A stretch of DNA of 38,389 nt from Synergistaceae bacterium. Its GTDB lineage: Bacteria; Synergistota; Synergistia; Synergistales; Aminobacteriaceae. The notes beneath the pieces were generated by a model. It was given only the letters and a program-made list of their open reading frames with translations. It had not been told where the DNA came from and did no database searches. The stretch covers positions 1 through 38,389 of the forward strand of contig JAFSRQ010000059.1 in assembly GCA_017446055.1 (NCBI GenBank). The letters are read 5' to 3'. Within the stretch, counting starts at the first letter, position 1. Each line of letters starts with the position of its first letter. Shown here in pieces: positions 1 to 9,300 of the stretch. A program made the position numbers and the translations under genes.

Positions 1-153
1 GTGATGGGCGTGAACATCGAGAACACAGCGCGCCACCCGTCAGCAATCGGAGTAGCCGTGAACGTGGGATGCTGGAGCCACAGGAGAGGACACATAATCT
101 TCGACAAGGATCTCAACTATGAGATAACGACTCATTCGGGGGTGACTCTATAA
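1..153 (+). CDS. Class I fumarate hydratase (tartrate/fumarate hydro-lyase) alpha subunit, C-terminal fragment
   Basis: The window opens inside this gene. Frame 1 is open to a TAA at 151-153 and encodes the last 50 residues. They include the VAVNVGCWSHRR stretch, which matches the Cys-Trp-Ser/Ala-x-Arg-Arg signature near the end of the alpha (N-terminal type) subunit of iron-sulphur fumarase and L-tartrate dehydratase. The alpha subunit carries the [4Fe-4S] cluster and, with the beta subunit, interconverts fumarate and malate in the cytoplasm. The stop overlaps the ATG of the beta gene by one base (TAATG), so the two are almost certainly translationally coupled. The start lies outside the window. 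Fumarate rather than tartrate as substrate is inferred from how common fumarases are in anaerobes; the sequence cannot separate the two. Confidence 0.85.
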   Translation: MMGVNIENTARHPSAIGVAVNVGCWSHRRGHIIFDKDLNYEITTHSGVTL

Positions 154-788
154 TGTCAGTAGAAATCAGGGACGGCAAGAAGATTCTCGTAACACCCATC
201 AGCGCGGAAGACCTCAAGGACATCAAGATAGGCGACATCGTGTACCTGTCAGGAAGCCTCACGACTTGCCGTGACGTGGCTCACAGGAGAGTAGTCGAGG
301 AAGGCAGGGAGATTCCTGTTGACGTTCGCAACAACGCGATACTTCACGCTGGGCCGATAATCCGTCCGATCGATCCGGATAACGGGAAGTTCGAGATGGT
401 CTCAGTAGGGCCTACAACGTCAATGAGAATGGAGAAGTTCGAGTACGATTTCGTGAAGATAACGGGAGTCCGCGTGATAGTCGGCAAGGGCGGAATGAAG
501 GAGAACACGTCCAACGCCTGCAAGGATTTCGGGTGTCTGCACTGCGTCATTCCTGCGGGGAATGCTGTTGTGGCGGCGGTGTGCGTTGAGGAGATCGTCA
601 AGGCTGAGTGGCGCGACCTGGGGATGCCTGAGACGCTGTGGAACTGCCGGGTCAAGGAGTTCGGGCCGCTCATTGTGTCGATTGACGCTCAGGGACGCAA
701 CTACTTCGAGGAGAAGAAGATTGAGTACAACGCCAAGAAGGAGAAAATCGCGGAGGAGATCTGCAAGCAGGTAGGGTTCATCAAGTAG
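153..788 (+). CDS. Class I fumarate hydratase beta subunit
   Basis: This 211-residue protein is the separate beta (C-terminal type) subunit of the oxygen-sensitive [4Fe-4S] fumarase/tartrate dehydratase family. Visible signatures are LSGSLTTCRDVAHRR near residue 35, HAGPI near 65, and GPTTSMRMEKFE near 88, followed by the Gly-rich VIVGKGGM segment. The length is normal for a split beta subunit. With the alpha subunit just upstream it hydrates fumarate to malate, or runs in reverse in the reductive branch of the TCA cycle. The ATG overlaps the alpha stop codon (TAATG). A strong rho-independent terminator follows 25 bases downstream, so this is the last gene of its operon. The fumarate-reductase-like protein at 10188-12059 is in the same window but has its own transcription unit. 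Confidence 0.92.
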   Translation: MSVEIRDGKKILVTPISAEDLKDIKIGDIVYLSGSLTTCRDVAHRRVVEEGREIPVDVRNNAILHAGPIIRPIDPDNGKFEMVSVGPTTSMRMEKFEYDFVKITGVRVIVGKGGMKENTSNACKDFGCLHCVIPAGNAVVAAVCVEEIVKAEWRDLGMPETLWNCRVKEFGPLIVSIDAQGRNYFEEKKIEYNAKKEKIAEEICKQVGFIK

Positions 789-812
789 CAGGACTCATGA
801 CGTGAAAGAATG

Positions 813-845
813 CCGGGATTCCTTGAGGGGAGTCCCGGTTTTGTT
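813..845 (+). terminator. Rho-independent terminator of the fumarase operon
   Basis: A 10-bp hairpin has the arms ccgggattcc (813-822) and ggagtcccgg (829-838) around a 6-nt loop, with one G-T pair, and is followed by a T-rich tract at 839-845. It lies between the convergent fumarase and glycosyltransferase genes and may act weakly in both directions. Confidence 0.85.
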
Positions 846-858
846 ATGGGTAAAATTC

Positions 859-1932
859 TCACCAGTACGGTATTGCTTCCTTCTTTGTGTTTCTGACATC
901 AGGCTTCAGGGATTTCCGCAATGACACTGCGAGCTTCACTATGACAATAGGAAAGTAAACCAGACAGATTGACCAGAGCTTCCGCACGGAGCTTATACGC
1001 TTTGAGAAAAGTATATCCCGCATGAAGAGTCGTGCTTTTTCCCGGCGCATATGGATATATCCGCTGTCTTTCTTTCCATGTACGGCAGATGAAATGTCTC
1101 CGATGCATGCTTTCCCTGCATATACTTTTAGGGCTTCGCGTATTTCCGGCGTGATGTCAGGCAGGTTCAGAATGAGCATATACCAGTCCTCTTTGTTCTG
1201 CCACTTTCTGCCGGAAGTCCCCGGGCGCATCAGGCTGCCCTGTCTCATGAGTATGCTGAACAGCGGCTTCTCAACGTAAACGCTCCCGGCTGTCCTTATG
1301 AGGTACTCCAGCGCGAATATCTGGTCTTCTCCGTAATGGATTCCTTCGCGGAATGTCAAGCTGTGCCTGCGTATAATGTCAGCCGAGAAAATTTTTGCAC
1401 ACGATGTCGGCGGAAATGTTCTCTCGTTCTGCGCGTAAATAGTTTCTGCTGCCGTCATAATTCTTGATGGTACATTATAGCTTTTCGTCCGCAGGAAAAT
1501 ATCCCTACTGTTACCGTCAAAGTATACATGCCAAGAGTTTACTCCCACGAGCCTGTCAGGATTCGCGGCCTGAGTGTCAAGCATGACTTCCAGCGCGTCA
1601 GGTTCAAGCCAGTCATCCGAGTCGAGGAAGTACAGATATTCCCCGCGAGCCTCAGAAATTCCGTTATTGCGTGCTGCTGAGACACCGAGATTCTCCTGCG
1701 TGAGGATTCTCACCCGGCTGTCTTTCTCCGCGTAAGACCGGGCAATGCTGAGTGTGTCATCTGTTGAGCCGTCATCTATCACTAGGACTTCTGTGTTCTT
1801 GTGCGTCTGACTAAGTGAGGATTCTATTGCGCGGTGTATGTAAGGTGCTACGTTGTAGGCGGGAATTATGACTGATACGAGAGCAGAATCAAGGCTGAGG
1901 TCTGAGGTCTGATTATAGCGGCTTGTGTTCAT
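859..1932 (-). CDS. Family 2 glycosyltransferase (GT-A fold)
   Basis: This is a 357-residue cytoplasmic or peripheral glycosyltransferase. The N-terminal GT2 domain (about residues 17-130) shows the family landmarks: VSVIIPAYN at the nucleotide-binding first strand, VLVIDDGSTDDT, GVSAARNNGI, and the metal-binding DXD-type motif in YFLDSDDW. The C-terminal third is poorly conserved and ends in a hydrophobic, basic stretch that may associate with the membrane. Family members add sugars to polysaccharide, lipopolysaccharide or protein acceptors; the donor and acceptor cannot be read here. The start is the ATG preceded by AAGGAG about 9 bases upstream. It lies 66 bases after the GltD-like gene in the same direction and could be cotranscribed with it, but no other envelope-sugar genes are adjacent. 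Confidence 0.9.
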   Translation of the reverse strand: MNTSRYNQTSDLSLDSALVSVIIPAYNVAPYIHRAIESSLSQTHKNTEVLVIDDGSTDDTLSIARSYAEKDSRVRILTQENLGVSAARNNGISEARGEYLYFLDSDDWLEPDALEVMLDTQAANPDRLVGVNSWHVYFDGNSRDIFLRTKSYNVPSRIMTAAETIYAQNERTFPPTSCAKIFSADIIRRHSLTFREGIHYGEDQIFALEYLIRTAGSVYVEKPLFSILMRQGSLMRPGTSGRKWQNKEDWYMLILNLPDITPEIREALKVYAGKACIGDISSAVHGKKDSGYIHMRREKARLFMRDILFSKRISSVRKLWSICLVYFPIVIVKLAVSLRKSLKPDVRNTKKEAIPYW

Positions 1933-1998
1933 TCATGTCAACTCCTTGTATTGCGGATATTATGTTCCCGGCCATATCTCAGACCGGGAGTCCTGTCA

Positions 1999-3249
1999 TT
2001 ATTCCTGCGTACCCTCACTCTTCACATCAAGCTCACCGTTCATGTACTTCATCATGGCTTCGGCGGCCTTCTTCGCGCCCTCTACAGCATGGACGACCGT
2101 CTTGGCCCCCGTAACAACATCACCAGCCGCGAACACTCCCGGCCTCGTGGTCATGTAGTTGTCATCCACGATAAGGAGTCCGTTCTCCGCCGCAGTGAGT
2201 CCGCTGGTAGTGCGCACTAGTTTTCCTCGCGGTATCTGGCTGATTGAGATTATCGTTGAGTCCGCGTGTACCTGAATGCGCTCGTCCTCATGGCCGATTA
2301 TCTCGTCATTCTCGCCGTAAATCGTCCGGCAGAACACAGGCCCGTCCTCCGTGATCTCCTGAACCTGCATTCCCGTCTCAATTTCAGCCCCGTCAAGCTC
2401 TGCATAGGCTACTTCACTGGAACTCGCAGCAATCTCCTTGCCCATAGCGTAGAGTGTTACCGACTTCGTGCCGTTGCGGAGGGCTGTGCGTGCTACGTCC
2501 ATCGCCGCATTTCCCACGCCTATAACCGCGACTTTGTTCCCCAAGTGATGCGCTTTAGGGTTCGCAAGGTAGTTCATCGCGAAGTGCACGTTGCCGAGAC
2601 TCTCGCCCCTTATCCCCAATGTGCGCGGCCTCTCTGCACCTGTTCCCACGAAAATTGAGTCGTAGCCGTCCCGGAACAAGTCATCAATCATGAGGATGCT
2701 TCCGATTGTGGCGTTGAGGCGTATCTGTATACCCATCTCCTCAAGCCGTGCCTCGTAGCGGTCAAGAATGGATTTCGTCAGCCGGAACTCAGGAATCCCG
2801 TACTGCATCACCCCGCCTATTTTGCTCTTCCACTCGAATATCGTTACGTGATAGCCCTCACTCGCGAGCATGACAGCGACAGTAATTCCAGCCGGGCCAG
2901 CTCCGATTACAGCGACTCTCTTGTCGACGCGCTTCAACGGGACTGAGGCGTGCATACGGTCAAGGTACATGTCTGATATGTAGGTCTCAATGCTGGAGAA
3001 GTGTACCGGGCTGTCCTTGCGTCCCCGAATGCAGCTGCCCGCGCACTGTTTCGCGTGGTTGCAGACCATCGAGCAGACCAGCGACATCGGATTATTGCGG
3101 AATAAAATCTCTCCGGCCTCCATGAGCTTGTGTTCCTTGAAGAGCTTTATCACCTGCGGAATAGGCGTGTGTACCGGGCATCCCTTCTGGCACATCGCGT
3201 TCTTGCACTGCAAACAGCGTTCGGCTTCGGTTACTATGTGTAAAGGCAT
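1999..3249 (-). CDS. GltD-like NAD(P)/FAD oxidoreductase with N-terminal iron-sulphur domain
   Basis: This 416-residue protein is related to the small subunit of glutamate synthase. The N-terminal domain has two cysteine clusters, C12-x2-C-x4-C-x3-C and C59-x3-C-x5-C-x3-C, that bind [4Fe-4S] clusters in this family. A FAD-binding GAGPAG follows near residue 116, then an NAD(P)-binding GVGNAA near 246, and the C-terminal FAD motif FAAGDVVTGAKTVVHAV. The family passes electrons between NAD(P)H and a partner through FAD and the clusters. No large glutamate synthase subunit lies nearby, so it may instead be one of the stand-alone homologues that work with other reductases or with ferredoxin; the partner is unknown. 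The start is the ATG after a GAGGGGG ribosome-binding site. A TATAAT on this strand (3291-3296) is a candidate -10. Confidence 0.9.
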   Translation of the reverse strand: MPLHIVTEAERCLQCKNAMCQKGCPVHTPIPQVIKLFKEHKLMEAGEILFRNNPMSLVCSMVCNHAKQCAGSCIRGRKDSPVHFSSIETYISDMYLDRMHASVPLKRVDKRVAVIGAGPAGITVAVMLASEGYHVTIFEWKSKIGGVMQYGIPEFRLTKSILDRYEARLEEMGIQIRLNATIGSILMIDDLFRDGYDSIFVGTGAERPRTLGIRGESLGNVHFAMNYLANPKAHHLGNKVAVIGVGNAAMDVARTALRNGTKSVTLYAMGKEIAASSSEVAYAELDGAEIETGMQVQEITEDGPVFCRTIYGENDEIIGHEDERIQVHADSTIISISQIPRGKLVRTTSGLTAAENGLLIVDDNYMTTRPGVFAAGDVVTGAKTVVHAVEGAKKAAEAMMKYMNGELDVKSEGTQE

Positions 3250-3306
3250 GATGAATTTCCCCCTCGTGTGTGAAATCTGGAATTTCTGTGATTATATCAT
3301 TGGCAG

Positions 3307-3336
3307 AAAAAATCCCCCGGACATTGGCCCGGAGGA
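3307..3336 (-). terminator. Rho-independent terminator of the giant protease gene
   Basis: Reading the minus strand, tcctccgg (3336-3329) pairs with ccggggga (3320-3313) around an 8-nt loop, with one G-T pair. Six Ts follow (3312-3307). It lies 16 bases past the stop of the 3353-10123 gene. Confidence 0.85.
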
Positions 3337-3352
3337 CTGGATTTCTTGGTGA

Positions 3353-6300
3353 TCAGTGCTTTTTCCTGAGAATGAACGCTGAAATCAACGCGGCCATTAA
3401 TGCAGGAATGGATGACGTACAGCCCCCGCCCCCGGAACTGCCTGATGCTGGGGGTGTATCGGGTGTATTAGGGCTGACAGGTGAAACCGGCTCTGCTGGC
3501 TGCTGCTCTTCATCATCTTTTGGTGCTGAGGTTGACGTGAAGACTTTGATGCAGGCGTTGCAGGGTCTCTCATTTCTGCCGTCAAGGATAGTTTTTCCGT
3601 CTCTCCATTCTGACAGGGAGGGCTTGCCGCTGTCTTTGGCAAAAAAGCTCTCGCCTACTCTGACTGTTGACGCGCTGAATGTTCCGGGGTCCTCAACAAC
3701 GCTGTAGTATTCGTATGTTGACGAGCCTGTAACTTTCACGATGACCGAGAAATATTCGCCGTCCGGGATCGTAACGGGGCTGTTCAGGCTGACGGTGTGA
3801 TACCCGCAGTAAGGCATTTTCCCGGAGGCCGCCGGAGTACCGGGTATGCCGGGTGTAATGGGGTGGTATCTGCCGAGACGGTTTATGTATATCTCGTACT
3901 CTGTGTTGTTGTCTTGCGTGTGGAATGCTACTTCCCTGATGGTTTCATCGCCTTCTGCCCTCAATACGTTTGCCGACCAGTGATAGTCGATTGCCTCTGA
4001 GCCTCCGAGCCTGTCGTAGCTCTTGAGCTGTAGGCCCTCGGTTTTCCTGTCAGCAACGAAGACTGCGGCATCATACAAGTACTGAAGGTAGGAGATCCAC
4101 AAATATCCGCCGTCAGCATAACCAGGCCCCCAGGAGTTTTTGACGAGCCACGCGCCTTTGCCTGCTTGGGTCTCTTTGTTGTCGTCCCAGCCCACGAGAA
4201 TCACAGCATGGCCGCAGATGTCCTTTCCGCTTCTCTGCGCAAGGTAATACGTGTCGCCATCCTCGCCTGTTTCCCCGTGCATGAAAGATACACGCAAAGC
4301 TCCGTATTCCGTGATTAGGCGTTTGACTTCTTCCCTGTTCTGCTGCTTTATTTTCCCGACAACGTAAACATCCTTAAGCCTGAGAGGACTGGAATAATCT
4401 TCAGGGTATTTCCCCCTAGTGAGGCTCTCGATATTCCCGGCCTGCTCGTAGGGAAGCTCAGACTCCGCCGCTGTACCTGCTCTCGGAAGGAAGGCCACCG
4501 ACATAGCAAGAGTCCCCCCCTGCATGAGTACGCTTTTGTTTTCACTGAAGAGAGGGAACGAATAGCCTTCTCTCGTGTCCTTGTAGGCAAACCATACCTG
4601 ATGCAGTTTCGACAGATCCGGGGCGGAATATCCGGGGTGAGAGTGAAGATAGTTGATCTCCATAGCTCCAAGTGAGGAGAACGACCAGCATGTTCCGTAT
4701 TCCCCCTGATTCTTTACGGGCGGCATGTTCCCGGAAGTCCTGGGGTCAAGTTTTGCCGGGTGCGCTGAAACGTAGAATGCTCCCTCAGCGTCAGAAATCA
4801 CAGGAGGATTTTCTGAAAGGTGCTCGTAATCTGCCGGGTTGGGAAGCTCACCGTAAAATCTATCTACGTCATAGAAACTTTCAGGGTCTCTCAGCAGCTC
4901 CAGGTAATCGGAATTGAGCGGGGCAAAGTCCGCCTCGGCAGGTTCCCATTCGCACACGAAGCCGTATTCCGCAGAGCCTTCATTCCCCACGTCAAACCAA
5001 GTGCCTGCTTCAACAGGGCTTCCCGGGTTGGTTCTTGCGATCATCACGAGGCAGTAATTATCAGAAGTGCCGTCTCTCCCGGAGCCTTCTCCCCAGCGTG
5101 TGTAGCTCCATGTGCTTCCGTCAACCCAATACCACGCGCCGGAATTGTTCTTGTGTCCACCGAGCCAGTAAGAATATTTGCTGCCTAGTGCTATGAGTCT
5201 CTCGATGAGGCTCTGCTCTTCCTGAGTGGTTACAGTTGCGAGATGTCCGCCGACCGATTCACAGTATGCTTCGGCCTCGTCCCAGGTCAAAGCGTTGTCG
5301 AACACGGCGTATTTGTGTCCCCTCAAGCTGTCTGTAACAGTCGCTGTAATATCCCTGCTTGCTGTAACGTCCCTGCTGGCTGTATCTTCGGCAGCCGGTG
5401 AAGAGTTGTGCGGGATAACTTCCGTGCTGCTGGTTACTCCGATATTCACGCTCATGGGCTGGCTGCTTACGCCTGTATCGTAGCTGTAGGTTATGCTTGC
5501 CGGGAGGGCTGCGAATCTTGCTACCCCGTCCTCGTAGACAGTCTGAATCTCCTCGCCTCTGCTGTCGTAAGCCTTAACCGATGAAACTTTTGCTGACTTG
5601 TTCGACGGTACATAGTCACTGAAGTTGACCTGATACGGATATGATGAGTCGCCCGTGCTGTGTATATTCAGAGCCGCTACAGACTGGTTGCCGCAGTACA
5701 GATCCCTTATCGGCGCGCTTGTGCTGACATCGAGAGTACGCAGGCAGTTGTTCCCGCAATGGAGGGAGACCAGCTTTGTGTTGCCCGTGAGGTCTAAGGC
5801 TGTGATCTTGTTCTGGTTGCAGTCGAAGCTGACCAGTTCAGTGTTGCGGCTGAGGTCGATTGCTGTAATGTCGTTGCTGTAGAAGTAAAGCTCACGTAAT
5901 GCCGTGTTTGAGCTGAGATTTATTGCGGTCAGTCTGTTAGTCCAGAAATTGAGCTGAGTCAGTGCTGTATTCCTGCTAACGTCCAAAGCTGTAAGCCTGT
6001 TGTCGCCGCAAACGAGTACTTCGAGCGCGGTGTTCCTGCTGACATCAAGAGCGGTGAGCCTGTTCGTGAAGCACCAGATTTCACGCAGGGCAGTGTTATT
6101 CCTCACGTCCAGCTCCGCAAGCCTGTTCTCTGAGCATTCGAGGTAGGCCAGTGAAGTGTTCTCGCTGATATTGAGCGTGGCAATCTCGTTGTGCTTGCAG
6201 GCAAGGTGAACGAGGGCGGTGTTGTGCGTGAGGTCTAGGGCAGTCAGGGCGTTTCCGTAGCAGTCGAGGCTGACCAGGGATGTGTTGTGACTCAAGTCGA

Positions 6301-9300
6301 GAGCCGATAGTCCGCAGTTCCAGCAGTTGAGGTGAGTCAGGGCAGTGTTGCGTGAAATGTCGAGGGACATTAGCGGGTTGTCGCCGCATATGAGGCTGGT
6401 GAGCGATGTGAAATGCTCGATGCCCTTAAGGGAGGATATGCTCATGCTGTTTACGGTGATTTCTGTTACGGCTGAGAGTTCCGAGGGGCTAAGGAATGTG
6501 TCAGCGTTGGTGTCGAATGTGTTGACGTAGAGCCTGAATGCTGAGTCGGGGAAATTGGTATCGTTGATCTCGATGTTGCCGTTGCCGATTTCCGGGTAAC
6601 CAGACGGCCATGTGTCGCCCGACAAAGTGACTCCGCCTGATGAGCTGTCGAACCCTAGGATACCGCCTGCATACCTTGAGGCTGTGATGCTGACTCCGTC
6701 CTCAACTGCGCAGTCTGTGATAGTTCCTCCTCCATATGCATAGCCCGCAATACCGCCCGCATTCCCCCAGTTGTTATCATCTGACGAGCTGTGAGAGGCT
6801 GTGAGAGTTGAGCCGGATTTGACGGTGCAGTTCGTGATAGTTCCTTCGCCCAGGAATGCCGCGATTCCGCCCGCGCTGTTGCTTCCTGACGCTGAAGAGA
6901 TGCTTGCCGTAACGGTGCAGTTCCTGACAGTGCCGCCGAACATGAACGAGATCAGGCCGGATGAATCAACGATGCTGTTTGTCGCTACTGACCCGGTGAA
7001 GGTGCAGTTCTCGACTATCCCCGACCTCAAAGCGAACGCGAGCGGTGAATAGTGAGTGTCCCCGGAAATATTGAGATTCCTCACGGCTATTGTATCAGCC
7101 TCCGTTCTGATCGCGCCAAAGACAGAGACATAATCGAAATTCACAGTGATGGTATGATCCTGGCCGTCAAAATGTCCTGTGAAGGGATTGATGATGTCTT
7201 CTTCACCTTTGCTTGGCTGATTGTCCCTGCCGATGCTGTACCAGTCTGATACGGAAGTCATATCTATGTCGGCAGTCAGCTTGTAGTATTTCCCGGAGCC
7301 TTCGAGGCCGTCCTTGAGTCTTTCCTGAAGGAGGAACAAATCAGCGGAAGATGTCATAGTGTAGGCAGTCTCCCAGCTGTTACCGTCAGCCGTCTCATAA
7401 TACGATGTGGCGGAGCTTGAGCCTCCCGAAATCGTAACGTCCATTGTGCCGCCTGAGCCTGTGTAGCCAGTCGCGTAGTTGTAGCGGACGCTTGCCGGGC
7501 GTGATGCGAACATTGCGAGTCCGCGTGCGAATGTATCGGTGATTGTGTATGTCGTGGCGATGTCGTTGTCGGCAGAGTCGAGTCCCTGAACGCCTGAGAC
7601 TTTAGGAGCCTGCCTTGAAGAAGTAATGTAGCCGCTGAAGTCCAGCTGATAGGGATATGACGTATAGCCGGATGATGTGATGTTGAGGGGGGCGAGCGTC
7701 TGGGAATGACAGTAAAGATTCGTCAAGGCAATGTTGCTACTCAGGTCAAGCGCGGCCAATTTGTTCCCCCAGCAGTCTAAGCTCGTCAAAGCAGAATTTG
7801 CGCTCAGATCTAGTGTCGTTAGGTCATTACTCGCACAATACAGCGTAATCAGGGCGGTGTTGTGGCTCAAATCAAGTGCCGTAATGTGGCAGTCATAGCA
7901 GTTAAGGAACTCTAGCGCGGTGTTGTTATGCAAATCCGGCATTACTGCCATCGGGTTACCGTAGAAATCAAGCATTGTCAGGGCGGTATTGCTGGTTACA
8001 TCCACAGACGTAAATTCGTTCCCTCCGAGATGAAGCTCTTCCAGTGCCGGGCATCCGCTGACATCAATATCCGAAAGATGGTTGCGGTAACAATATATCT
8101 GAGTGAGAGACGGCTTGCTGCCTATGACAAGGCTTGTGAGGCTCATATCCCCGCAGTGAAGCTCCTCAAGCGCGGAGCAGCTGCTGACATCGAGGGCTGT
8201 GAGATTGTTGTTGTGAAACCCAAGTTTCCGAAGCGAAGTACAGCCGCTGATATCGAGACTAGCAATCTGGTTGCGCATGGCTCCCACTTCAGTCAAGGCT
8301 ATGTTGCTGTGCAGGTCAAGCTCGGTAAGCATGTTGCCCGTGCAGCTAAGGCTGGTTAGCCCCGTGAAATGCTCAATGCCCTTAAGCGAGGATATATCCA
8401 TGCTGTCCACGTTAATCCATGTTGCCCCGGCAATCTCAGCGTTGCTCAGTGTGCCGTCCCCGTCCGTGTCGAAGTTACTGCTGACGTATGACCTGAACGT
8501 GTCATCCGGGAAATTCGTTGCGTTAATCTCAACATAAGGATAGAAGTTCCACTGATACACGGCGGGATTGTCGCTGTCCTCATAGGAACGTAAATGCACA
8601 CGGATGCGCTTCACGATGCTCACAGGCTGGGGAATGTCGAGCGTCAATGTTCCTGAAGCCGTGTTCCTGATCCAGCCGGGGCGGTAAGTATTTGCCCAGA
8701 CATCTTTACCCCCTGCGCGGTCAAAGCATATGCGGAAATCAGTCCTGTATGCGGGGGTGATTGCCGTTGAGGTGTCTGACGCTGTAACTATCTTGTAGTT
8801 CACCGCCGTTATGTAGCCGTCCTCGCTTATGACCTCGATGTACGGCACTCCTGATGATAACTGCGCGGCTGTCGACTTGTAGCTGGGTAATGTACCGCTT
8901 CCGTCAAGCCCCAATTCCGCCGGGAATGTCCACGATACAGTCTTGCCGTTAAGCCCGGTCTCCGCTCCTCCTGCGAACGCTACGAAATTTCCGCTGTCAT
9001 CGACCGCCCAGTATTCGAGATATTCATCACCGATTCCGCCTTCAGCGTCAAATCTCAGCTTCATGGTTGTATCTCCCGTTACGGTGCTGAGAGTCTCGCC
9101 TGTGTCAGCGTCAACAAGCGTGTATCCTCCCCCCGAAACTATAACACGCCCGGCATCGGTGAAGTACTTGACTTCGGTTGTAAGGGGATTGCTGCTCTCT
9201 ATGGAGAAGAAAACGTTTGAGAATTTCGCGTTGCTGTAGTCGGATTTCCCGTTCACGAGGCTTGCGTCTGAGGCGTGTCGTCTCCACAGGTACATATCGG

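Noticed and set aside
1933..1998. Hairpin between the GltD-like and glycosyltransferase genes as a terminator
   Set aside because: A 7-bp stem (around 1968-1990) forms on the minus strand, but there is no T tract after it.
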